A DNA stretch of 64,000 bases, from positions 248,001 to 312,000 of the forward strand of contig NZ_BAABBO010000001.1 of the NCBI RefSeq assembly GCF_039538005.1, written 5' to 3'. Positions 26,934-35,588 of this stretch are shown here, piece after piece. The position numbers and the translations under genes were made by a program. Numbering within the stretch: the stretch's first letter is position 1; every line of letters starts with the position of its first letter. A model generated the notes under the pieces. That model did not search any database and had not been told where the DNA came from. It worked only from the letters and a program-made list of their open reading frames with translations. Origin of the DNA: Allohahella marinimesophila (GTDB lineage Bacteria > Pseudomonadota > Gammaproteobacteria > Pseudomonadales > Oleiphilaceae).

Positions 26934-28547
26934 TTAGAAACGGGCGACGCCAAAGGTACTGGGTCGCAGTGTTCGTGCTTCGGCTTCATGACAGACCAGC
27001 AGGCAATGGGCAAGTATCGCTCTCGTCTCCCGAGGGTCGATGAGACCATCGTCCCAGAGTCTGGCCGTGCCATAGAGTGAAGTGCTGCCCTTGTTCAGTT
27101 TCTCGGCGGTGGCAGCTTCCAGCGCATCTAGCATCTTCGGGTCTGGCTCCATGCCTAGCTTGCGCTGCTTCTCTTCAGCCACGATTCGCAGGACCTTGCC
27201 AGCCTGCGCCCCACCCATGACCGCGGTGCGACTGTTGGGCCAGGCGAAGATGAATCTTGGATCGAGTCCACGCCCGCACATGGCGTAGTTGCCGGCCCCA
27301 TAGGAGCCTCCGACGATGACGGTCAGCCTCGGCACTGTGGCGTTGGCCACTGCCTGCAGCATCTTGGAGCCGTGCTTGATGATGCCGTTCTGCTCACTAT
27401 CCGTCCCGACCATGAAGCCCGTCGTGTTATGGAAGAATATGATGGCGGTATTGCTCTGTTCGCAAAGCTGAATGAACTGCGCGGCCTTTGTTGCACCGGC
27501 GGGAGTGATGGGGCCGTTGTTCCCGATGATGCCGCAGCTGAAGCCATCGATTCGAATGAAACCGCAGATTGTCTGTGTATCGTAGGCCGCTTTGAAATCC
27601 TGGTATCGGCCACCGTCGGCCAGCCTGATCACGATTTCCCGCACATCGTAAGGCGTCTTGCTGTCGGCGGGCACGAGCCCAAGCAGTTCGTTCTGATCAT
27701 AGGCGGCCGCTTCAGGTTCTGCCCGGTTCAAGGGCAGCTTGCGTTGCCATGGCAGCAGGGCTACCAGCTCTCGAACCGTCTCGATGGCATCACTATCGTT
27801 CTCGGCCAGATATTCGGCTGTGCCAGCGTCGGTAGCATGCATGTCAGCGCCACCAAGTTCCTCATCAGTCGCCACTTCGCCAGTGGCAGCCTTGAGCAGT
27901 GGTGGGCCCGCGAGGAACAGCTTGGATTGGCCCTTGACCACCACGACATAGTCGGATAGGCCAGGCTGATAGGCGCCACCCGCCGTGGCGTTACCATGCA
28001 CAATTGTTATCTGGGGAATACCGAGCGCCGACAGCCGCGCCTGATTGGCGAACCCGCGGGCCCCCTCGACGAATACATCGGTAGCGTAATTAAGATTGGC
28101 GCCACCACTCTCGGCGAGCGTGATGATAGGCAGCTTGTTTTCACGCGCGATGGTCTGCAGTCTGAGCGACTTCTGCAGGCCCGCAGGGCTGATGGTACCG
28201 CCCTTGATAGCTGCGTTGCTGGCCACGACCAGGCAGCGCATGCCGGATACGATGCCAATACCGCCTATGATGCCGCCGCCAGCCAGGCTACCGTCCTTAT
28301 CGTCATGCATCTTGTAGCCAGCGAGGCTGCAGAGTTCGAGAAACTCGCTATCGCGGTCTATGAGGCGCCGTATGCGATCCCAGGGCAGCAGCTTGCCCCG
28401 CTTTTCGAACTTTTCCCTCGCGGCCTCTGCACTGTCAAAGACCTTGCGCTCAATCGCCCGGAATTCGTCGACATGGGCTTGCATGGCCGCGCTATTGCGC
28501 TCGAAGGTATCGCCGTGGGTGTTGAGGGTGCTTTCGAATCCGTACAT
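26934..28547 (-). CDS. atuC: geranyl-CoA carboxylase beta (carboxyltransferase) subunit
   Basis: The carboxyltransferase subunit that moves carboxyl from biotin on AtuF to the gamma-carbon of geranyl-CoA. Features include SGGANLNYATDVFVEGAR, GNATAGGAYQPGLSDY (first oxyanion loop), FFHNTTGFMVGTDSEQNG and GGSYGAGNYAMCGRGLDP (second loop). 537 aa is normal for MCC/GCC beta chains, and the two subfamilies differ by only a few active-site residues, so the atu context decides the name. It begins 3 nt after atuB. Confidence 0.92.
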   Translation of the reverse strand: MYGFESTLNTHGDTFERNSAAMQAHVDEFRAIERKVFDSAEAAREKFEKRGKLLPWDRIRRLIDRDSEFLELCSLAGYKMHDDKDGSLAGGGIIGGIGIVSGMRCLVVASNAAIKGGTISPAGLQKSLRLQTIARENKLPIITLAESGGANLNYATDVFVEGARGFANQARLSALGIPQITIVHGNATAGGAYQPGLSDYVVVVKGQSKLFLAGPPLLKAATGEVATDEELGGADMHATDAGTAEYLAENDSDAIETVRELVALLPWQRKLPLNRAEPEAAAYDQNELLGLVPADSKTPYDVREIVIRLADGGRYQDFKAAYDTQTICGFIRIDGFSCGIIGNNGPITPAGATKAAQFIQLCEQSNTAIIFFHNTTGFMVGTDSEQNGIIKHGSKMLQAVANATVPRLTVIVGGSYGAGNYAMCGRGLDPRFIFAWPNSRTAVMGGAQAGKVLRIVAEEKQRKLGMEPDPKMLDALEAATAEKLNKGSTSLYGTARLWDDGLIDPRETRAILAHCLLVCHEAEARTLRPSTFGVARF

Positions 28548-28550
28548 GAG

Positions 28551-29417
28551 TCAGTCCTTCTGCAGCACTTTCGGTGTCACGCTGCGGTGAAAGCCATTAA
28601 ATTCTGGGGTGTTGCGTGCCTTCGCCAGGGGCCAGACCCGGTTGCCGAGGGAAGCTGCGCCGTCCACACGAATGGTCGTGCCGTTGATGAAACAGGCGCC
28701 TTCACTCAGCAGAAAGCAAATAGCGGCGCTGACTTCCGCTTCAGTGCCGAGACGCTTCTGCGGCACACTTTCAGCGAGCTGTGAAATGAGTGGCTTCATG
28801 CTAATGTCGTAGTTATCCAGACCGCTGGAAGCGATCCAACCCGGTGCAATCGCATTCACGCGGGTGCCACTCGAAGCCCATTCGACAGCAGCTGTTTTGG
28901 TCAGGTTCTCCATCCCGGCTCGCGCTGCGCCAGAGTGACCCATGCCGGGCATGCCGCCCCACATATCAGCGATGATGTTGACGATGGCGCCCCCGTGCTT
29001 GCTCATTGACTGCTTGTAAACCTCTCGGGCCATCAGAAAGCCGCCAGTCAGGTTCGTCCTGACGACGGTCTCGAACCCTTTCTGGGATATCGAGCTGAGC
29101 GGGCCGGGAAACTGGCCGCCGGCGTTGTTGACCAGGCCGTGAATCTGACCATGCGTCTCGACGATAGATCGTATGGTGTCGACAACCCCCGCCTCTTCGC
29201 GAATATCGCAGACTCTCGTGTCCGCCTTGCCGCCGTCTTCGATTATTTCCGCCTGCGTGGCGTCAAGCTTCTCCGGCTTGCGTCCGATCAGGATGACCTG
29301 AGCGCCGAGCGCAGCCAGTTCGTGTGCGTTGCATCGACCGATACCACTGCCCCCGCCGGTGACGATGATGGTCTGGGCCGCGAAGAGCTTATCTTTGAAC
29401 ACTGATGAATAAGGCAT
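28551..29417 (-). CDS. atuB: PECR-like SDR oxidoreductase of the atu operon
   Basis: A short-chain dehydrogenase of unproven reaction in terpene breakdown. The NAD(P) motif GGGSGIGRC (about 21-29) and NNAGG are present. The catalytic stretch reads HSGAARAGMENLTK: aligned to YxxxK it has S and R, so neither canonical Tyr nor Lys is there. This same HSGAARAG pattern is characteristic of peroxisomal trans-2-enoyl-CoA reductase (PECR), as is NLTGGF. An enoyl-CoA reductase role is therefore a better guess than alcohol dehydrogenase. It sits 9 nt after atuA and 3 nt before atuC. Confidence 0.87.
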   Translation of the reverse strand: MPYSSVFKDKLFAAQTIIVTGGGSGIGRCNAHELAALGAQVILIGRKPEKLDATQAEIIEDGGKADTRVCDIREEAGVVDTIRSIVETHGQIHGLVNNAGGQFPGPLSSISQKGFETVVRTNLTGGFLMAREVYKQSMSKHGGAIVNIIADMWGGMPGMGHSGAARAGMENLTKTAAVEWASSGTRVNAIAPGWIASSGLDNYDISMKPLISQLAESVPQKRLGTEAEVSAAICFLLSEGACFINGTTIRVDGAASLGNRVWPLAKARNTPEFNGFHRSVTPKVLQKD

Positions 29418-29426
29418 GGCTGGTTC

Positions 29427-31331
29427 TCAGGCACTGGTTGATGATGCAGCTGCGAGCTGGGCAGCAATGTCGGCGGTGACCGGAATAGGGAAGTCCAGAA
29501 GTTGCTGGCCGAAGGCCTTGCCCTGCGGGTCGATGCGCAGACTGGCCACGCCCCCGCCACCGAGGGCCTGCTCAAGCACGAAGTTGAGCGCATTGATGCC
29601 AGGCAGGTCGTAGCGATGAACCAGCGAGCGCTTCTCAGCCGCAGGGCCTGCAAGTGTATGACCCATGTAATCAGCGACCGCTTCAGCGGTCAGTGCTGCA
29701 CGAATGGCTGGCAGCCATTCGGCTTTGCGCGCAATGACACCGATATTGGAGACGTCGCCCTTGTCACCTGATCGTGCCCAGGCTAGCCGGATAAGTGGCA
29801 CAGTCTCTGTTGTGCCTGACAGTGCTTCGCTGGCTACCGGTGTTGAGTTCTGCTGCAAAGTCGACTGCTCTGCCACGTCAGGGAGCTCTACGGGAAACGT
29901 TTCGTCACTACTGGCGCCCAGTACCGTCACGGAGAGCTCGCACGCAGTCTTGGGGACAAGGCAGGAGAACAAACGGATCTTTGGCCAGACGTCAGGGCGT
30001 CCGCCCACCAGGCCGGTCATGCCCGGCGCCATGCCGGTACTGGCCTGGGCGATTTCGCGTGAAAATAGCACAAGCGCTTCCTTCTTTGGATGCGCGCAGC
30101 CGATTTTCACCACGACCTCGCGACTATCAGCCAGTTTCTGTCTGGCGTTGGGGCCGTAAGTCTGCTCAATGCCCAGCACTTCGATGGTGGTATCTGTGTA
30201 ATCCGGCCAGTCCTTTTCGGCAAACAGTCGGCTGGTCTTCCGGAGTATGGCTTCGGCTACCGCGCGCGCTTTCGCTGGCGCCTCGATACCGGCCATCATG
30301 AAGCTGACCGCACATTTGAAGCCATCGGGCCAGGTGCCGGAGACCTTGTAGTCCGGGCCTGGCGCTCTGCCGCGGGCGCCTGAAACGGTAACTTGTCTGT
30401 TGTCTTCGATGCTGTCTATCTGAACCTGCGTGAAATCACAGATGACGTCGGGCAGGCGATATGCCGCCGGGTCGCCAATTTCGTAGACAAGCTGTTCGGC
30501 TACCGTGGCAAAGCTGACCAGACCACCAGTGTCTTCAGGTTTGCTGACCGTGAAGCTGCCATCGGCACGCACATCGATGATGGGAAAGCCCATGTTGTCG
30601 TAGCCTTCGCTGACCGCCTTCCAGTCTGTGAAATTGCCGCCGGTGCATTGGGCGCCGCATTCGATGATATGACCGGCGAGACTGGCCTGGGCGAGCCGAT
30701 CGTAGTCCTGCCAGCTCCAGCCGAATTCGTGCATGAGTGGCGCCACGACCACTGCGCTATCCACAACGCGTCCGGTGATGACGACGTCAGCGCCTGTCGC
30801 CAACGCAGCTGCGATGGCCGGTGCGCCCAGGTAGGCGTTCATGCTGACCATCATCGCCGGGAGCGGCTGGTCCGTGAACATTTCCTTGATACCCTGCTGC
30901 GCAAACTCGGCCTTCTTTGGCAGGACGTCATCGCCGTTCACCACGGCAATGCTCAGCTCGATATTCTGTTCACGGGCAAGCGCCTGGATCGCTTCGGCGC
31001 AGGCCTGGGGGTTCACACCGCCCGCATTGCTGATCACCTTGATGCCCTGTCGCTTGAGCTCGGGAAGCAGGGGGCCCATGACCTGTTTGACGAAGTCGCT
31101 GGCATAGCCCGCCTTGGGGTCCTTCATCTTCTGTGCAGCCATGATCGACATGGTGATTTCTGCCAGATAGTCGAATACCAGATAATCAAGCTGCCCTTTC
31201 TCAACCAGCTGCTCGGCTGCGGTATTGGTATCGCCCCAAAAGCCGGAGGCGCAGCCGATGCGGACCACCCGATCTGTGGCTGGGGTGGAGGATGTTTCCT
31301 GAGCTGCTGTTTCTGGGCGTACCGGGGTCAT
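29427..31331 (-). CDS. atuA: AtuA-family protein (DUF1446 plus AtuA-like ferredoxin-fold)
   Basis: The first gene of the atu operon and the defining member of the AtuA family; it is needed for acyclic terpene growth in Pseudomonas but has no agreed reaction. The N-terminal DUF1446 part opens with RIGCASGFWGDTNTAAEQL and holds SNAGGVNPQACAEAI and DVVITGRVVDSAVV. A smaller C-terminal domain begins near residue 525 with IRLAWARSGDKGDVSNIG. ATG 31331 is chosen because AAAGGAG precedes it by 7 nt; an in-frame ATG at 31379 would overlap the putative operator. Confidence 0.93.
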   Translation of the reverse strand: MTPVRPETAAQETSSTPATDRVVRIGCASGFWGDTNTAAEQLVEKGQLDYLVFDYLAEITMSIMAAQKMKDPKAGYASDFVKQVMGPLLPELKRQGIKVISNAGGVNPQACAEAIQALAREQNIELSIAVVNGDDVLPKKAEFAQQGIKEMFTDQPLPAMMVSMNAYLGAPAIAAALATGADVVITGRVVDSAVVVAPLMHEFGWSWQDYDRLAQASLAGHIIECGAQCTGGNFTDWKAVSEGYDNMGFPIIDVRADGSFTVSKPEDTGGLVSFATVAEQLVYEIGDPAAYRLPDVICDFTQVQIDSIEDNRQVTVSGARGRAPGPDYKVSGTWPDGFKCAVSFMMAGIEAPAKARAVAEAILRKTSRLFAEKDWPDYTDTTIEVLGIEQTYGPNARQKLADSREVVVKIGCAHPKKEALVLFSREIAQASTGMAPGMTGLVGGRPDVWPKIRLFSCLVPKTACELSVTVLGASSDETFPVELPDVAEQSTLQQNSTPVASEALSGTTETVPLIRLAWARSGDKGDVSNIGVIARKAEWLPAIRAALTAEAVADYMGHTLAGPAAEKRSLVHRYDLPGINALNFVLEQALGGGGVASLRIDPQGKAFGQQLLDFPIPVTADIAAQLAAASSTSA

Positions 31332-31374
31332 TGCGTGCTCCTTTTGCAAGCTGTCTGCATCATCACAAAACACT

Positions 31375-31392
31375 ACCAAGCAAGCGCTTGGT
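31375..31392. promoter_or_regulatory. AtuR operator candidate
   Basis: ACCAAGC-AAGC-GCTTGGT is a 7-bp perfect inverted repeat in the atuA/atuR intergenic space, directly next to the atuR -35 and between a TTTACA/TAGTGT pair for atuA on the other strand. Its size and place fit a TetR-family operator controlling both directions. Confidence 0.6.
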
Positions 31393-31420
31393 TTGTAAAG
31401 CTGAAAAATTCGGATATGAT
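31393..31420 (+). promoter_or_regulatory. sigma70-like promoter of atuR
   Basis: TTGTAA (31393-31398) and TATGAT (31415-31420) are 16 nt apart, about 35 nt before the atuR start codon. The operator candidate abuts the -35, so bound repressor should block it. Confidence 0.45.
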
Positions 31421-31453
31421 CGCTTTATTCGATCGATTACGGGACGCTACAGG

Positions 31454-32041
31454 ATGAATGAATCAGTCGACCTTGCAGTGGAAGGCGAGTCGCCGAGAGG
31501 CAGACTTCTGAGGGAGGCTGCTCATCTGTTTCGCGAGAAGGGGTATGAACGAACCACTGTGCGAGATATCGCAGCAGCTGTGGGCATTCAGAGCGGCAGT
31601 ATCTTCCATCACTTTCGCTCGAAAGAGGATATTCTTTACTACATCATGGTCGACACCATCGAGGAGATCACTGCTCGCATGGAGGCTGAGCTGGCGCGGT
31701 CTACTGATCCGGTGGAGCGCTTGCGATCACTGATCTTCTGTGAGTTGCAGGCAGTGAATGGCCAAACCAGTGAAGCCATGGCTGTGCTGGTATACGAATG
31801 GCGCAGTCTGGCGAAGGAGAGGCAGGAACAGGTTCTCAAACTGAGGGATTATTATGAGCATCTGTGGCTGAGTGTATTGCAAGAATGCGCGGCGGCTGGT
31901 CAAATAGCCGTCGACCCTGGCATTCTGAGACGATTACTCGCCGGGGCGCTCAGCTGGACGGTAACCTGGTATCGCACGGACGGTAGCGCATCATTGGAAG
32001 ATCTCGCTTCGCAGGCGCTCGCGCTGGCGGTCAAGCGATAG
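31454..32041 (+). CDS. atuR: TetR-family regulator of the atu operon
   Basis: A DNA-binding repressor expected to respond to a CoA ester of terpene breakdown. The helix-turn-helix lies at residues about 33-55 (RTTVRDIAAAVGIQSGSIFHHF-like, with GSIFHHFRSKEDIL as the recognition helix end). 195 aa is normal. The start is ATG 31454 with AGG close upstream; a longer in-frame ATG at 31292 would lie inside atuA and the operator. Divergent placement from atuA matches atuR in Pseudomonas; the ligand is inferred from that. Confidence 0.87.
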   Translation: MNESVDLAVEGESPRGRLLREAAHLFREKGYERTTVRDIAAAVGIQSGSIFHHFRSKEDILYYIMVDTIEEITARMEAELARSTDPVERLRSLIFCELQAVNGQTSEAMAVLVYEWRSLAKERQEQVLKLRDYYEHLWLSVLQECAAAGQIAVDPGILRRLLAGALSWTVTWYRTDGSASLEDLASQALALAVKR

Positions 32042-32127
32042 CACCGGGCCAATCGGCCTTTTGATGGCAGCCTTCGGGACTGCGTGACTTATAACAATAC
32101 CAATAAGACTCAGGATGCTCACCTCAT

Positions 32128-33093
32128 ATGCCGAACACTTCTCTTCATAGCTCATCACGTGCTCTTTCGACTCGAAAAAGCGCCTCATATCGCTGTTTTA
32201 CCGTTGTCTTTGCCATGCTCGGAAGCCTGGCCTTCGCCAATATGGTCCGTGCTGAAGCCATTTATGTCTTTGGCGACAGTCTATCGGATACAGGCAATCT
32301 GGCCTCGGTGACCAGTGCATTTCCAAATCCACCGTTTTCTGGTAATCGCGTCACCAACGGCGATACTGCTGTTGAGGTGCTTGCTGACCTCCGTGGCGTT
32401 GAGCTCGAGGCCTCACTGCATCTGCTTGGACCCGCGCAGGGCACCAACTATTCAGTGGCGGGCGCCAAAGCTGGTACTGACGAGCCTATAGACCTCAACA
32501 CCCAGGTCGATGCCTTCCTGCTCAACACTCAGGGGCAGGCACCTGCAGAAGCGCTATATGTCGTTTTCATAGGCGGTAACGACGTACGTGCAGCGCGTGA
32601 TGAACAGAATCACCGTGAATCCAGCAATCTGCTACGGCTGGCACTCGACGGTGTAAAGGCCAACGTCGAGAAACTTCTGGCGGCCGGTGCTCAGCAGGTG
32701 ATGGTGGTGAATGTGCCTGACATTGGTGCGATTCCTGAGACCCGCCAGCTGGCCACAACCAGTGGCAATTGGTTCCTGCCGACCTCCGCGACCGTCAAGA
32801 CCGCGGCTTACAATCTGGGGCTCAAGCAGCGGGTGAAGTCTCTGGAAAAGGCGAGTGGTCAGGAGATTGTCCTGGTTGATCTGTTTTCCGCCTTCCGAAG
32901 CATTGACAAGGATGCACTGGCGTACGGCATCACCAATACTACCGAGCCATGTTTCAGCCAAGCGACGCGCAGCTATACCGAAGGCTGTGCCTTTGGCCAG
33001 AACATCGATAGCTATGCCTATTTCGATGAAGTCCATCCCACGGCCGCACTGCATGAACGGGGTGGCCGACTGCTCTTCGCCTACGCACCGTAA
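32128..33093 (+). CDS. secreted SGNH/GDSL esterase-lipase
   Basis: A hydrolase of ester bonds, exported through an N-terminal signal (hydrophobic core FTVVFAMLGSLAFANMVRA, cut near residue 41). The four SGNH blocks are present: GDSLSDTGN (nucleophile Ser, about 49-57), the Gly in SVAGAKAGT, VFIGGNDVRAA (Asn, about 149-159) and YFDEVHPTAALHE (Asp/His, about 301). 321 aa fits thermolabile-haemolysin/GDSL lipases without an autotransporter domain. It follows atuR by 86 nt but has no evident tie to terpene breakdown. Confidence 0.9.
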   Translation: MPNTSLHSSSRALSTRKSASYRCFTVVFAMLGSLAFANMVRAEAIYVFGDSLSDTGNLASVTSAFPNPPFSGNRVTNGDTAVEVLADLRGVELEASLHLLGPAQGTNYSVAGAKAGTDEPIDLNTQVDAFLLNTQGQAPAEALYVVFIGGNDVRAARDEQNHRESSNLLRLALDGVKANVEKLLAAGAQQVMVVNVPDIGAIPETRQLATTSGNWFLPTSATVKTAAYNLGLKQRVKSLEKASGQEIVLVDLFSAFRSIDKDALAYGITNTTEPCFSQATRSYTEGCAFGQNIDSYAYFDEVHPTAALHERGGRLLFAYAP

Positions 33094-33111
33094 ATTCCTC
33101 GCACCTCGGCA

Positions 33112-33141
33112 AAGCCTCCTCCTGATATAAAGAGGAGGCTT
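33112..33141 (+). terminator. hairpin after the GDSL esterase gene
   Basis: AAGCCTCCTC and GAGGAGGCTT form a perfect 10-bp stem with a 10-nt loop, 19 nt after the stop codon. No T-run follows, but position and strength fit a terminator that insulates ahpC. Confidence 0.6.
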
Positions 33142-33142
33142 G

Positions 33143-33211
33143 ATAGCCTCTATCTATCGTTCCTAATTAAATAATCAATTTTTGATATCAGTCTCGTCGC
33201 TGTAGTATTGT
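33143..33211 (+). promoter_or_regulatory. OxyR-like box and promoter of ahpCF
   Basis: Four tetrads each separated by 7 nt, ATAG (33143), CTAT (33154), AATT (33165), CAAT (33176), match the OxyR consensus ATAG-N7-CTAT-N7-ATAG-N7-CTAT at 12 of 16 positions, the third tetrad being poor. A -35-like TTGATA (33182-33187) begins 3 nt further on, and TATTGT (33206-33211) is an 18-nt-spaced -10. This is the usual geometry for OxyR activation. Confidence 0.5.
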
Positions 33212-33249
33212 TTCCACGGTTTACCCAAGTGACCTAATGGAGACAAAGA

Positions 33250-33819
33250 ATGTCAGCAACCTTAATCAATACCGAAATCAAACCTTTCAAAGCAGAAGCC
33301 TTCCACAATGGTGAGTTCGTCACCGTTTCCAGCGAAGACCTCAAGGGCAAGTGGGCTATCGTCTTCTTCTACCCAGCCGATTTTACCTTCGTATGCCCAA
33401 CCGAGCTGGGCGACCTGGCCGATTACTACAGCCAGCTGAAGGACATGGGCGTTGAAGTCTACTCAGTCTCTACCGATACACACTTTACCCATAAGGCATG
33501 GCACGACACGTCAGAGACCATCGGCAAGATCGATTTCCCGATGATCGGCGACCCTACTGGCGCCATCACACGCAACTTCGGTGTGATGATCGAAGAGGCT
33601 GGTCTGGCCGAGCGTGGCACATTTGTTATCGACCCTGAAGGCAAGATCCAGATCATCGAGATCAATGCCGGTGGTGTAGGTCGTGATGCTGGTGAGCTGG
33701 TTCGCAAAGTCAAGGCTGCCCAGTATGTTGCAGCTCACCCAGGTGAAGTCTGCCCAGCCAAGTGGAAAGAAGGCGAAGCCACTCTGGCACCTTCACTCGA
33801 TCTCGTCGGCAAGATCTAA
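33250..33819 (+). CDS. ahpC: alkyl hydroperoxide reductase peroxiredoxin subunit
   Basis: A typical 2-Cys peroxiredoxin reducing hydrogen peroxide and organic peroxides in the cytosol. The peroxidatic Cys49 is in DFTFVCPTE and the resolving Cys168 in GEVCPAKW; the catalytic Thr and Arg environments are intact. 189 aa is normal. AATGGAGAC precedes the ATG. It is followed after 45 nt by ahpF, its reductase, and preceded by an OxyR-like box. Codon use looks biased to preferred codons, as expected of a highly expressed protein, judged by eye. Confidence 0.97.
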   Translation: MSATLINTEIKPFKAEAFHNGEFVTVSSEDLKGKWAIVFFYPADFTFVCPTELGDLADYYSQLKDMGVEVYSVSTDTHFTHKAWHDTSETIGKIDFPMIGDPTGAITRNFGVMIEEAGLAERGTFVIDPEGKIQIIEINAGGVGRDAGELVRKVKAAQYVAAHPGEVCPAKWKEGEATLAPSLDLVGKI

Positions 33820-33864
33820 ACAGCCGTCATCGATAGTCAGCCAATCTTTAGGAGAACGTCGGAT

Positions 33865-35499
33865 ATGTTGGATGCAAAACTCAAGCAACAGCTCAACGGT
33901 TATCTGCAGAATATCGTCAAGCCAATCGAATTGACCGTATCGGTTGATGACAGGCCCAAGTCGCAGGAGCTGCTGGAACTGGCACAAGAGATTGCAGCCA
34001 TGTCTCCTAAGATTGCGCTGACTGTCAATCAACCCGCTCAGGAGGGCCGCGTGCCCCTCCTGACGATCGCACCCGAAGGCGAAAAGGCCAGGGTCGAGTT
34101 TGCGGGTATTCCGATGGGGCATGAATTCACGTCACTGGTGCTGGCATTGCTCCAGGCGGGTGGCCATCCATCGAAGACAGAAAAAGCACTACTCGATCAA
34201 ATAGTCGAGCTTGATCCTTCTACGGAACTCAAGTTCGAAACTTATATCTCGCTGTCATGTCACAACTGCCCGGACGTCGTGCAGGCCTTGAACCTGATGG
34301 CCGTACTGAATCCAAAGATCAGCCATACCATGATCGATGGCGGTCTATTCAAGAGTGAGGTCGAGGACCGCAACGTACTGGCTGTCCCAGCAGTGTTCGT
34401 GAACGGTGAAGTCTTTGGACAGGGCAAGATGAGCCTGCCCGAAATTCTCGACAAGGTTGATGACAAAGCGGCCGAGAAGAAGGCCGCAGCGCTGGCAGAC
34501 AAGACACCCTACGAAGTCCTGATCGTGGGTGGCGGCCCTGCAGGCGCCTCGGCGGCCGTTTATGCTGCTCGCAAGGGCATACGTACCGGCATCGTCGCGG
34601 AGCGCTTTGGCGGCCAGGTGGCCGATACCATGAGCATCGAAAACTTCATCTCCGTGAAGGAGACCGATGGGCCGAAGATGGTGGCCAACCTCGAGCAACA
34701 TGTGCTGCAGTACGATGTCGATCTGATGAATAGCCAAAAGGCTCGCAAGCTTCACCCGGCTAGTGTCGACACTGACGGCACGCCCACTAATCTGATCGAA
34801 GTGGAACTGGAATCAGGAGCGCGTTTGAAAAGCCGTTCGGTCATCCTGGCAACCGGTGCTCGCTGGCGTGAAATGAATGTGCCTGGTGAGCAGGAATACC
34901 GGGGCAGGGGCGTGGCTTACTGCCCGCACTGTGACGGACCCTTATTCAAGGGCAAGCGCGTGGCTGTCATCGGTGGCGGCAACTCGGGCATCGAGGCAGC
35001 CATCGACCTGGCTGGGCTAGTGGAGCACGTGACCGTGCTGGAGTTTGCCGATACGCTGCGCGCGGATGAGGTACTCGTTCGCAAGGCGAAATCATTGAAG
35101 AACGTTACAATCATCAAGGAAGCCATGACTACCGAGGTGACTGGTGACGGCAAGCGAGTGAATGGTCTCAACTATATCGACCGGGCTACACAGGAAGCAC
35201 AACACATCGAACTGGCCGGCATTTTCGTCCAGATTGGTCTTGTGCCGAATACGGAATGGCTCAAGGGCGATATCGAGTTGAGTGAGCGAGGCGAAATCGT
35301 GGTGGACACCAAGGGCCATACTTCACTGCCAGGCGTGTTTGCTGCCGGCGATGTGACCACAGTACCTTACAAGCAGATCATCATTGCGATGGGAGCGGGG
35401 TCAGGCGCTGCACTCGGCGCTTTCGATCACCTGATCAGAACACCTGTACCCGGTACTGTTAGTGATCAGCAGGAGCCAGCCGAAGAAGAAGCTGCCTGA
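33865..35499 (+). CDS. ahpF: alkyl hydroperoxide reductase flavoprotein subunit
   Basis: It uses NAD(P)H to reduce AhpC. The N-terminal tandem thioredoxin-fold domain carries redox pair C132/C135 (SCHNCPD). The thioredoxin-reductase-like part starts near residue 216 with the FAD motif VGGGPAGASAA and holds the active disulfide C353/C356 (AYCPHCDGPLF), the NAD(P) motif GGGNSGIEAA and FAAGDVTTVPYKQ. 544 aa includes a short acidic tail after the usual end. TAGGAGAAC precedes the start. It forms a two-gene operon with ahpC. Confidence 0.97.
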   Translation: MLDAKLKQQLNGYLQNIVKPIELTVSVDDRPKSQELLELAQEIAAMSPKIALTVNQPAQEGRVPLLTIAPEGEKARVEFAGIPMGHEFTSLVLALLQAGGHPSKTEKALLDQIVELDPSTELKFETYISLSCHNCPDVVQALNLMAVLNPKISHTMIDGGLFKSEVEDRNVLAVPAVFVNGEVFGQGKMSLPEILDKVDDKAAEKKAAALADKTPYEVLIVGGGPAGASAAVYAARKGIRTGIVAERFGGQVADTMSIENFISVKETDGPKMVANLEQHVLQYDVDLMNSQKARKLHPASVDTDGTPTNLIEVELESGARLKSRSVILATGARWREMNVPGEQEYRGRGVAYCPHCDGPLFKGKRVAVIGGGNSGIEAAIDLAGLVEHVTVLEFADTLRADEVLVRKAKSLKNVTIIKEAMTTEVTGDGKRVNGLNYIDRATQEAQHIELAGIFVQIGLVPNTEWLKGDIELSERGEIVVDTKGHTSLPGVFAAGDVTTVPYKQIIIAMGAGSGAALGAFDHLIRTPVPGTVSDQQEPAEEEAA

Positions 35500-35530
35500 G
35501 GCCTCGATCTCAGCGCCTCCTGGACTGACA

Positions 35531-35548
35531 AGCCCGCCTCGGCGGGCT
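35531..35548 (+). terminator. hairpin after ahpF
   Basis: AGCCCGC-CTCG-GCGGGCT is a perfect 7-bp GC-rich stem 31 nt after the ahpF stop codon. No T-tract follows. Confidence 0.5.
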
Positions 35549-35588
35549 ACACTTGAGCCTTCAATCCACGGCAAGGTGCACGCTCCGC

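Noticed and set aside
31292..31453. Upstream extension of the atuR frame
   Set aside because: It crosses the operator and the 5' end of atuA; the TetR fold begins properly from ATG 31454.
30393..31457. Plus-strand open frame of about 354 codons opposite atuA
   Set aside because: It is the mirror of a well-supported coding region and would cross the atuA/atuR promoter region.
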